Of a stretch of DNA of 41,202 nt, positions 11,247 to 20,796 are shown in pieces. The stretch covers positions 1 to 41,202 of the forward strand of contig KV919244.1 in NCBI GenBank assembly GCA_002049455.2, in the 5' to 3' direction. Each line of letters opens with the position of its first letter. Position 1 is the first letter of the stretch. A model generated the notes under the pieces. The model worked only from the letters and a program-made list of their open reading frames with translations. It was not told the DNA's origin and ran no database searches. This DNA comes from Porphyra umbilicalis (taxonomy: Eukaryota > Rhodophyta > Bangiophyceae > Bangiales > Bangiaceae). The position numbers and the translations under genes are program-made.

Positions 11247-11392
11247 TTGTGCTTCTCACAAAAACTGGACCTCGGTGCATCAGCTTCCGTTGCAAAGTCA
11301 CTGTTTCATTGGCTCAGGGGGCGGTTAATGATGCTGAAGCGTTAATGATGCTGAAGCGGATGTTGCGGATCCAGTTTTTGTGAGAAGCACAA
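11247..11392. mobile_element. MITE, copy 1 (146 bp), TA-flanked
   Basis: The termini TTGTGCTTCTCACAAAAACT and its exact reverse complement at the other end form a 23-bp terminal inverted repeat, flanked on both sides by TA. The TA duplication and small non-coding interior fit a Tc1/mariner-type MITE; the superfamily is inferred. A 17-bp segment (GTTAATGATGCTGAAGC) is duplicated in tandem here and is single in copy 2. This exactly accounts for the length difference (146 versus 129 bp). Confidence 0.8.
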
Positions 11393-11398
11393 TAAATA

Positions 11399-11527
11399 TT
11401 GTGCTTCTCGCAAAAACTGGACCTCGGTGCATCAGCTTCCGTTGCAAAATCACTGTTTCATTGGCTCAGGGGGCGGTTCATGATGCTGAAGCGGATGTTG
11501 CGGATCCAGTTTTTGTGAGAAGCACAA
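11399..11527. mobile_element. MITE, copy 2 (129 bp), TA-flanked
   Basis: Same orientation and nearly the same sequence as copy 1, separated from it by only the six bases TAAATA, of which the outer TAs are the flanking duplications. The left inverted repeat has one substitution (CTCG for CTCA). The interior differs from copy 1 by only a couple of substitutions plus the missing 17-bp duplication. Confidence 0.8.
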
Positions 11528-11847
11528 TAAAATACCTCTTCCATGGAGATCGATCGGTCGCCTTCTCAAGGAGAGCGTCTCATCAAGGCCCATCAAGCGG
11601 AGGTACCACGCAGGCCTGCAGCCAACTCTCGATTGTCTCCGCGCCTGCCCCGCTTGCAAGCCGTCGATATCGGCCATGACGACCGTAGGATCCCGTGATG
11701 CGCAGAGCACAGAGTGGCTGAAACAACTGCGTGAGCACAGGGGGCAGGCGGCGTTGGCCAAATCCGACCTCTTGGGGGAAGCGGGGGGGAGGGCGTGGGG
11801 GGACCCGCTTCGGCCCATCCACACGGTTTACCTGCCGGCCGCTCTCT

Positions 11848-12710
11848 GTGAGACCAAGTCTATCGGTGCGCCATTCCGCCAATCTGCGTCGGCGGATGGC
11901 GAAGGGTATCTCTATCGGTGAGCCATTTCTCCATATTCCGCGCCATTGCGCCATCGCCTTCGCCAAATCTGCACAGAATAGGGGGAAGGATAGCGCAAGA
12001 TACCCTCTTCGCTAGATACGTAGGCCAATGGCATGATGGGATGACGGATATCTCGTGTCCACCAGGATTGAAGTTGTCAACGGCCCCATCCCTCAGCGAC
12101 CCCATGCGAGGACTTGATACATTACAAGGCGATCTCTTGTGCTGGAGGGCTCTCCTTTGTCCATTCAGGAGTAGGGTTGCTCAGAACGCCCGGGGCGTCG
12201 TTCAGGGCGTCGTTAAGGGCGTCACCAGCCTGCAGGGCGTCATTTGGGCGTCGTGCGCCCCGAACGCCCCAGCTCAAAAGGGCGTCAGCAAGGCGTCGCG
12301 AAGAGATAGTTTTCATGGGGGCCTACATGATTCAGCAGGTGGCGGCTGTGCACCTTGGCTGAGGACGTGCACCCAGTCTTGACACAAAAATGACATAAGA
12401 AAGCAGCATATGGGTGCCACTTGACTGATATTGCGAATACTGAGTGTGCTACTTGGGGCGTCGTGAGGGCGTTTTGGCTGCCTAATGGGGCGTCAGTAAG
12501 GCGCGTTATCCGTCGCGCGCCCCTGACGCCCCCGAAATAGGGTCGTCGTGTGCAACCCTATTCAGGAGGCATGGGCCATTGAAGTGGGTGATGGGGCTTC
12601 ACTTTTGCATATGGCGCAGGAATTGGCCGATAGAGATGCGCTGTGCTATCGTCAAAACATATGGAGAAATGGCGATAGCGCAATGGCGCACGGCTAGACT
12701 TGCTCTGAGT
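11848..12710. mobile_element. degenerate non-autonomous element with imperfect inverted ends
   Basis: Bases from about 11848 (TGAGACCAAGTCTATCGGTG then CGCCATT) match the reverse complement of about 12710-12676 (AGAGCAAGTCTAGCCGTGCG) with a few differences. A second shared inner block (ATCTCTATCGG and CCATTTCTCCATAT, in shuffled order) strengthens the relation. No coding capacity is seen. The interior holds an array of GGGCGTC motifs at 12191-12535, as in subterminal repeats of DNA transposons. Exact ends and target duplication are uncertain. Confidence 0.45.
12191..12298. repeat. cluster of GGCGTC motifs
   Basis: Seven direct copies of GGCGTC, mostly GGGCGTC, occur within about 108 bases at irregular 11-30 base spacing. 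Further direct and inverted copies follow at 12457-12535. The cluster lies within the inverted-repeat element. Confidence 0.7.
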
Positions 12711-13416
12711 GACCGCACTTCCTGTTTGCTGCTTCGGCGGCGCCTCGGCCGTCGGGCACTGGGGACACGGCCGACGAGACAGCCCCAGCACGCAGAAGGA
12801 CATGGCGGGGCGACGCTCCGAAGGGGGGCTGATTGACCACGTGCAGATTCGTCGAGGCGACGTGTCAGGACCCCCCCCCACCTTGAAGGGGATGCATGGG
12901 ATGTCGTCAGGACCGACGCGAGAGTGGTGCAGACCGTGAGGGACGACGCAGGGGGGGGGCGGTTGGGCGCAGCTGCACACTGGTCCGTTGGGCCAGAGAG
13001 TGCCCCCGACCGCCTCCCCGCTGCCCCCTCGCCGATAAAGTGCGACGCAGCCGCTGCAGCGGCACGGGACTCATCGCAGCAGGTGTGCGCACGCAGATCG
13101 GCCGCCCCCCCGCCCTCCTCCCCGTCGCTGTGCAGTTGAGCCTGTAAATCGGTCGCGAACCGCGGAGCGGCACGAGTACGACCAGCGCAGGCAGACCGGC
13201 CACGCACCGCACGCCCGCGCCACCCGGGGGGGTTGCCACCACTTCATAGCCTGGCTCGTGCTACTCTCTTCCGGCAGCCAGCCGGCGCCATTTCAGCTGG
13301 CCAAACAGCCGTACCGCACGACTTGCACTGCCTCTCCACGAGGCGTGCCTTCGCGTTTCCCGACCCCTCCCCCCCCTTTCCCTCCTCCTTCCCCCCCCAC
13401 TTGCACCCCCGTCACC
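12711..13416. other. intergenic region and pyrimidine-rich leader of the next gene
   Basis: No gene is seen. The final 80 or so bases before 13417 are almost entirely C and T and end GTCACCATGG, which supports the start of the following gene. Confidence 0.4.
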
Positions 13417-14190
13417 ATGGTCGCTCACATGCGCATTTCCCGCGTGCTTCTGGTCGGCGCATTGGCCTTTGTCCTCGCCGCAACCGCCACCACCGCCGCG
13501 CCGGCGGCCAAGCCCGCGGCCAAGCCTGCGGCCAAGCCCGCGGCCAAGCCGGCGCCCAAGTCGGACAGCGCGGCGACCAAGGAGGCCCTGAAGGTCGCTA
13601 TGGATGAGATCAGGCGCGCAGAGGGGGAGCTCCGCCGGGCGCAGGCGGAGCTCGTTCGGGGCACCGCCGAAGGTTTCCGGGGCGACGAGGAGGACGGACG
13701 TGCGGTTGGGGAGAAGGTGCGCGCGGCGGCGGAGAAGACGCGGGCTGGAGCCGAGTTGGCTAGGGAGACGGCCGATGACACGCGGGCGGTGGCCGATGGT
13801 AACCGCAACGGGAATGGGAAGGCGTCGGGGCTGCCGCCACCTAAGGCGGGCGTCAAGCCTGAAACCGTGACGGTCGATGTGAAGAAGGAGGCGGAGGCGG
13901 CGATTGACAAGCTGACCAAGGCCACCGCCGAAGCGCGAGCGTTCACAAAGGACACTGAGTTTGGTGGGGAGGAGGTTGACCGGGCCAACGCCGAGATCCT
14001 GCGGGCGATTGCTGAGCTGCGGCGGGCGGGAGCGGCCATCTTCCGTGCGATTGCCGAAGCGACGCGCGGCAGCGGAGAGAATGAGCGGGCCGGGGCGGGT
14101 CAGCAGCGGGCCGAGGCGGAACGCCTCCGCGCACTCGCCGAGGTGACTCGCTCCAACGCCGAGGAGACACGCAAGATTGTTGTTGGATAG
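13417..14190 (+). CDS. secreted protein built of two arrays of Arg-anchored heptads
   Basis: The product has 257 residues. The start at 13417 is chosen because of its CACCATGG context after a pyrimidine-rich leader; the frame is open further upstream, but that part reads as low-complexity leader. Residues 1-28 (MVAHMRISRVLLVGALAFVL then Ala/Thr) form a signal peptide. A Lys-rich spacer of AAKP repeats follows. Two blocks of exactly nine heptads, pattern R-A-x-A-E-x-x, lie at 13615-13803 and 13981-14169. A Gly/Pro/Lys linker separates them. Arg recurs every seventh residue with Ala and Glu at fixed places, predicting long Ala-rich helices with an ordered charged stripe. No Cys and no enzyme motif are present. 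I do not recognise a family. An extracellular-matrix role, or stress protection by a LEA-like helix, is possible but unproven. A polyadenylation-type AATAAA follows at 14321. Confidence 0.7.
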   Translation: MVAHMRISRVLLVGALAFVLAATATTAAPAAKPAAKPAAKPAAKPAPKSDSAATKEALKVAMDEIRRAEGELRRAQAELVRGTAEGFRGDEEDGRAVGEKVRAAAEKTRAGAELARETADDTRAVADGNRNGNGKASGLPPPKAGVKPETVTVDVKKEAEAAIDKLTKATAEARAFTKDTEFGGEEVDRANAEILRAIAELRRAGAAIFRAIAEATRGSGENERAGAGQQRAEAERLRALAEVTRSNAEETRKIVVG

Positions 14191-14320
14191 CCGCGCGGTG
14201 CGGTCTTCGTGTACCACCGTCGAGGTGGCGAGCAAAGTGGCTGGGCGGCAGGGAGCCAGCTATGCACGCCGGTCGGGTGGCTCTGAACGTGACGCTGTGT
14301 GCGTTACCCCCCTGTGCACT

Positions 14321-14326
14321 AATAAA
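14321..14326 (+). terminator. putative polyadenylation signal AATAAA
   Basis: Canonical hexamer 130 bases after the stop of the heptad-repeat gene and before the convergent clathrin gene. Confidence 0.4.
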
Positions 14327-14714
14327 CAATAGTGAGGCACTCGATAGGAACCTGGTCGTGTGGTCCTGGAAGCGGGACATCAGCAGGGGGCCTGGCTACT
14401 GTCTTGCAGGGGTCAATGCACACCATTGCAAAAGAGTGGCGTAACGCTGATCAGGTGGAAAGGCGGTAAAAAGGGCTTGTACTCATACAGGCGACCACAT
14501 GGCCGACGGTCCGACGCCGCGGCGCCAGTCGCAACCGACACAAGAGAACACAAACAAAACGCGTGCGCCACACCCTCAGTGGTGTAACGGAAGTGTCACG
14601 TGAACACAAAACGTTGGAACTATAAAGCAAGAGAGTGGGGCTGACGGCCACCCAGCCGCCGCCCCCAAAACATCTACCCCACCAAGACCAGGCAGGCGAC
14701 CAGCATCGAGCGTC

Positions 14715-17700
14715 TTACTGCGGCGGCATTGCAAACGTCTGCATGTTAGCGGCCGCGGCCGCAGCAGACGGCCCGGCTTGCGGCGTCCACGTGATTTGCG
14801 GCACCGAGTTCATGGTGCCACCGCCGCCCGGCGGGGCCATAATCATCGGGACGCTTGGCCCCGCGTTGCCGCCGCCCGGTTGGAGGCCGTACAGCAGCAC
14901 TGACGGGTCGTCGTTGACGGCCTCCTCCTCTTCCTTGCGAGCATCTTCCACAGCGTCGCGCTTGTCCTTGCTCTCCTCCTCCAGGCCCATAATTCGGCCA
15001 GCCACTTCCTTAAGCGTCTGGATCATGTAAGGCATGGACCAGTCCATGACGCCGTAGCGCCACGCCAGCTCCAGCGCCACATCAGGGCGGAAGTACTCGA
15101 AGCAGGTGAAGAGAGTGGCGGTGAAGGCCTCCCGGAGGCCGGCCTCGAGGAAGAACTCGGCCAGCTCCTCCGTCAGCTCCGCATCCGTCGACGCAGCTAC
15201 CGTGTCAATGGCTTCCTTGTACAACTTGTCCGCCTTCGCAATTGCCAGCGCCTGTTCGTACTTGCCGTTCCGTCGGAAGACCGTGCACGCAATGCGCCGC
15301 ATGGCCAACAGGCCGTGCGATTGCAGGCGGCGCGCGAGCGCCAGCTGGTCAAAGTTGTCGTGCGCAGCCACCGCCTCGGACAGCTCGTCGACCGCCTCCT
15401 CGGCGATGAGAACGTCGTGAAGGGCCTCGTTGACGTCCGGCACATTGTCGTCCGACACCTTCAGGAGGTACGCCTTGGCCAGCGGCAGGGCGCCTAGCGG
15501 GCCGAGCACGTCACCGCGCGCGGAACGAAGAAGAGAGACGGCGCGGGAGGACTCAATCTTGGGCGCCAGCACGGACAGCAGCTCGTTAAGCCGCGACGGC
15601 TGCTCGTCGAGGTAAAAGCCTACCGCCCGGTACATGACGTCCAAGTTGCCGGCCTTGGTGATGACCTCAGTGAAGCCCGACGCCGACCACGCATCCGGCG
15701 AGTGGGCCATCATGGTCGTCGCCGCATTGTCGTACTCCCCATACTGGATGTGCAAGTAGACGACCTCGGCCCAGAGGGCCACCACCTCGCAGGCGCGGAC
15801 AAGGCGCGGCAAGTTGCACTTTTGCCACCACATCTTGCAGTGCTCCATCATGCTGTCCGGCCGGTGCTTGGACAGCAACACGCCCAGCTCCGTGAACATC
15901 GACGTGTGCGCGCGATCAAGCGACAAGCCGGCCTCGAGCAGCTCAATGACCTCGGCGTAGTGACCGCGGTCGGTATAGTACTCGATGGTGTCCTGTAGCT
16001 CCTCTGCCTCAATGACAAGGTGTAGGCCGCAGATGTGGGCCAGGCGGAACTGCTCCGCGTCGACGCACGCGTACGTAACAGCGCGCCACGTACGCACACG
16101 GTCCGCCTTCTTGGCAGCTTCCACAGCGGCCGAAAACTCCCCAAGACGCACAAGGACAGGGGCGAGCTTGCCATAGTTGCTGATCGTCGAGAAGAGCAGT
16201 TTGGCGGCCGGGTAGAGCTCCTCCGAGACACAACGGTCACCAACCTCCTCCAGGTCCGCCGCATTGGGCTGCGAGACAAACTCCTCAATCTCCGTGAGGC
16301 GGTTGTCACACTTGGCCAGCGCATAGACAATCTCCGTGTCGACCGCTTTGATATCCTTCACCTTGGTGCGGGAGAATTTGAGGAACTTCACGACGAGCGC
16401 GAAGTCAGCAGGAGACCCTCCGGCCTCGCGGGCGGCCGTGATGACAGCCTGGTACGGCGCCGGGTCCTTGGCGCGCAGCAGGCTCGATACACCATCGGCG
16501 AGATGCCCGCCTTCCAGCTGCGCGACACCCAGAGCCGACCAGACGTCCGGGCGGTCCGCCTTGATGGCAAAGTCCGCGGCCCGCTCGAAGTCGTTCATCT
16601 CCTTGAGTAGCACGCCGATGGCAGCCGCCGGGGTGCCCGCCTTCTGGAAGACCGCAAACGCCTCTTCGTACAGGCCCGAGGCTACAGCCACGGAGGCCAC
16701 ATCCTCCGCGTCGTACGCGTCCAGGCGCCGCACGTACTCCATGACGCGTGGCGGGTCCGCCTTGATGGCCGTCAGGATGAGCAGGTTCTGAAGGTTCCGG
16801 TTGCGGGAGAAGGCCGTGTTACTGGTTTGAAGAACCAGCTTCTCGAGCAGCTCGATCAGCACGCCCGGCAGGTCGGCCTGCATGAACGCCTTGACCGCAG
16901 CCGACACCTTTTCGGGCGCCGCCGTCTCAGGCAGCGCCGTTGCAATGACCTGTTCAATGACCGACCGGCGGTGCTCATTGTCCTCCTTGAGCACAGTAGC
17001 CCACAAGTCGGCCGACTCGCGGTCGACGAGGTACCGCGCCTGGTCCTTGTACAGCGCGTGACCATTGGTCACCGCCAAGAGCTCATCGTCGCACGCCCCC
17101 CGCTTGTAGGCAACGTAAGCCAAGAAGGGGTCGCGCTTTTCGCAGAAACGGCCGACATCCCGCGAATCGTAGTACGGGTTGGTCTCGAGGAAGTGCTGCG
17201 GGTTGATGTTGGCCTCCACATAGCACTTGGCCACGCCCGAGTGCACCTCTGCGTCCGTCGCACCGTCGCCGACGCGGCTCTCCAGGAAGGGGAGCAGCAG
17301 CTTCAGGCGGCCGCGGGACTCGACGGCGGCGACCAGCGGCGCCACAGGCGTCATGTTTTTGACCGACAGGATGAGGCGGCTGATGATCTCGTCGTCCGCG
17401 TCCAGGTCAAGCAGCGCGCCGACCACTTCCGGACAACGCGTCGGGTTGACGCGCTGGACATAGCCCTCCACAAACTTGACCTGGTTGTTCTTCATCAGGA
17501 AGCGCACCAGGTCGTCGACAAAGTCAAACCGGTCGCACACGTTGATGAGCGGCCGCGGGTCCCGCAGGCGCGCCTCCATGAGGTACACCTTGACGCGCTC
17601 CGGATCATAAAATGTGCTCTCACGAGTGACGCGCTCCGCCTCGTCGTAGCGCTGCAACTTGCACGCCGAGTCGATGAACTGGAAGTGCACCTCGGGGTCT

Positions 17701-20184
17701 TGCGACGTGTTGACGACGGCGCCGAGGTAGAAGAAAAGAGCGTCGGGCAGCTTGACGCCGCGGAACACCTCCATCAGACGGTCCGCCCCCATCGCATCGG
17801 TGTATTTGGCGCCGATGGTCACGCACAGTTCCAAGTTGCCGCGCGGGTTGGCACTGATCAGCTCCTTGAGGCACTCCAAGCCGTCGTCTGGCGACAGGTT
17901 GGCAAAGTAGTTCAACAGGAACTCGGGGTTGAGCACGTGCGTGTTGCCCATGACGCGCTTGACGTCGGCGAGGTCCGAAAAGTTCTCCAGGGCGTGCTGG
18001 AACAGCCCGGCCCGCTCAGCCAGCAGAGCAATCTTGTGCTTGTCATAGTGGTGCCACACGTCCTGCGACAGTATAGCGTCCGCCACCGGCGGGGCGTTGA
18101 CGAGGTTGGCCTCCAGCACCCGCGTCTGCAGCTCCCCGTCCCCAGGCAGATCCCCCTTGAGGTTGTCCAGGCAGTAAGAGGTAGCCTCCTGCAGCATGCC
18201 CTTGTTCATGAACATATCAAACATGGAGGTGTGGTCCACACCCGAGCGCTCGGCGGAAGAGCCGGCAGCATCAGGTGTCGGACCACCGCCCGCGGGCACG
18301 AGCGCACCCTGCGCTTGCAGAGCGTTGGCCAACTCCAGCGCCGCCTGTGGTGAATAGGCCGATGCCATCTGCACCAGCTGTGTGTGGCTAATGTCCAGGC
18401 CGACCTTTTTGACGTACAACGCGACCTTGGAGGTCTGCCCCGTCTCCAGCAGACACTGAACGACCTTGGGGTGCGCCGGCGCCTTGATGTACACAGCCAG
18501 GGCGAGGTTGACATTGTGCGGCCGCAGCATATCGCCCAGCTCCTCCGAGCACCCCAGCTTGTTTTCCTTCAACCACTTCTCCAGCAGCTGCACCCGCCCA
18601 AAAGAGAGAAGCTGCGTTGCCAGCTCCACGGACTCGAGCGCATTGAGGGGACCCCGCTCGAGCAGCGCCTGAAAGTAGATGAGCAGCGGGGACGGGGAGC
18701 CCTCCTCTGAGGGCGCCGCCTTGAAACGGGCAATGACCGCCTCCGTACGCAGCGAGCCGGCGGGCGACTCGGCGGCGACCAGCGCCGCGTCGCGCCAGCG
18801 CTCCTCCTCAAACAACTCCGCAAAGTGCTCTGCAAACAGCCGCTCCGCGCCGGGAAAGCCGTTGCGGGACGCCAAACGGGTCGCCAGCTCCACGTCCTGC
18901 AGCTTGGTCACCACGTACGGCACGACGTTCTCAGGCACGACCGACAGGATGAGCACCTGGCCCTTCCGGTTGATCGCCATGACGCCGCCCGTCGCCTCGT
19001 GTGGCGCCGACGCAAACGGGGTCGACTCCGAGACGCGGTTCTGGTACAGACACTCGCCCGACTCAATGTCATACACGTGGGCGTAGCCGGCCTTGGTGAG
19101 CAGGAAGGCCAGCGAGTACTTGGTCGACACTTGCAGGGACACGGGAAAGTCGGCCGCGCCGCTCTCTGGGGCATAGTACACCGACACGGCCTTCTTCTCA
19201 AAGCGCGGCGCGCCGTCCGCCTTGGTGTCCGCCCCCACCTCAATGATGTGGAGTTTGGGCGCCACGCCCTCCGCCACCGGCTTGGTGGAAAATAGGAAGA
19301 GGGTCGTCGGCACCCCCTCCAACGGCAGCGACGCAAAGGCTGCGGCGTGGCCCTCAATGGGCTGGCTCAACTTTTTCGCTACCGAGTAGAGCTGCAAGCG
19401 GCCGGCGACTTTGCCGCCCTCCGCGGCCGCAATGCCGACCAGCACCAGCCACTGCCCGTCCGGGCTGGACCGATAGTTGATGATCTGCGCCGCCGACAGC
19501 GACGCGTGCCGGTCGAACATCATCTCGGGCGGCGACGTCGAGTTGGTCGTGTCCCAGTGGAACACCGCCGACGCCGTCACAATGCCGACCGTGGTGGAGT
19601 CGAGCCACTTCCAAAACACGACCGGGTCGGGCATGGCATGGGACTTGAGCTTGGACTTGGACGCGAAGTCAAACAGCTGCAGCGTCGTCCCATTCTTCAA
19701 CGCAATCACCTTGGTCGACGGGTTCATCAGCGCCGAGTCGGCCGAGATGGGCCGCCGCAGCGGCGTCGATGGCCTGCTGGTGTCGACGAGCACCACCTGC
19801 GTCTTGGTCGGATCGGTCGGCGACGCCTCGCGCACGCACACATACTTGTCCGACTCGAGCGTCGTCGCCGCAAAGGTGAGCGCCGCCGGGTTGACTCCTG
19901 AGGCCGTCAGCTGTGGTACGGAGCCGCATCAGGTAGAGGAAGAGGTACGACAAACGGCAGATGCATGGTGGAGGAGCAGAATGCAGCACTGTTAGTCAAG
20001 GAACCAAGGCAGTCCAGCACCATACACAGGTGCACGGACCTAGAGTACGGAAGTCGTACTATCGCCAGTATGCCACCTGATCCACCCACTCTGCGACCGA
20101 CCCACCCCCTCGACGTGCGTTACCCTCGGACGAACGTACCGAGAAGGCCTCCTGGAGTCGAATCGGCACCGGCGCCGCCGCCAT
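14715..20184 (-). CDS. clathrin heavy chain, two exons
   Basis: Clathrin heavy chain trimerises into triskelia that coat vesicles at the trans-Golgi, endosomes and plasma membrane. Exon 2 (19910-14715) is one uninterrupted frame. Its terminal-domain propeller motif RRPISADSALMNPSTKVIAL is nearly identical to that of animals and plants. The seven alpha-solenoid leg repeats and the trimerisation end (YFRPDVALELAWRYGVMDW) follow. Exon 1 is 20184-20140 and encodes MAAAPVPIRLQEAFS. A GTACGT donor and a CACAG acceptor bound a 229-base intron (20139-19911). With the exons joined in phase 0, the N-terminus aligns without gaps to the human pattern (PIRFQEHLQL then GINPA). Total length is 1746 residues, against about 1675-1705 in animals and plants. 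The extra length is a Gly/Pro/Ala-rich C-terminal tail lacking the animal QLMLT Hsc70-binding motif. The gene converges on the heptad-repeat gene and diverges from the SRP receptor gene. Confidence 0.96.
19911..20139 (-). other. phase-0 intron of the clathrin heavy chain gene
   Basis: Donor GTACGT follows codon 15; the acceptor is preceded by CCGTACCACAG. Removal restores the conserved N-terminus exactly. Without removal the frame meets a stop just upstream of the acceptor. Confidence 0.88.
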
Positions 20185-20796
20185 GATGAGGGACTCAGCT
20201 GGCTGCCCCGCCGCACCGCCGACGCGATCTCACCGCCAGGGCCGGGGGGACATGCAACGCCACCAGCAGTCGATCGCCCGAGCGCCGGAAGCGCTGCGCA
20301 CTAAACGCAGCGGCGTCCCGCCGTGTAGTGGCGGAACAGCCCTGTCCGCAAACGACAGTCGCGCTGCTGCTGGCCCGACGGTGTGCTGGCCGCAAGCTCT
20401 CCTGCACCGCGAACGGATGACAGGACTGACACCCTCACAAATCCGCATTTCCGACGGATCAGCGTAACTCATTTTCAATAATTACACTGAATTTTGATGT
20501 GATGATACCGGTTCAATCATGACAGTATTGGCACTGGATTGAACGTGCCTATGTACAGTACATGTGTCACAGTACAACACCTGCGCTGCGGGTCCGCTCA
20601 CGAGGGCGTCGTGTGGTCCCACACCACGGTCTCACCTTCGTCCGCCGGTCATTGGGCTTCGCCGTCAGCGCCCTGCCCACCGTGGTTAGTTCCTCGTAGC
20701 CGTCGGGTCTGCCACTTCTGGCTCTCATCTTATCTCCTGTCTCTCCCCACTCCATCTCTGTTCGGCCGTGCCCTGCCCTGCGGGTGACTGCCCACC
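20185..20796. promoter_or_regulatory. shared divergent intergenic region between clathrin and SRP receptor
   Basis: 612 bases separate the two divergent starts. An AT-richer core at about 20460-20580 contrasts with the GC-rich surroundings. It contains three GTAC tetramers within 23 bases (20553, 20558, 20572), two of them inside the near-palindrome ATGTACAGTACAT. GTAC is the core of copper-response elements in green algae; relevance here is speculative. The last 120 bases before 20797 are pyrimidine-rich. Confidence 0.4.

Noticed and set aside
16827..18353. 508-codon plus-strand frame
   Set aside because: Antisense shadow of the clathrin heavy chain, whose minus frame is unambiguous.
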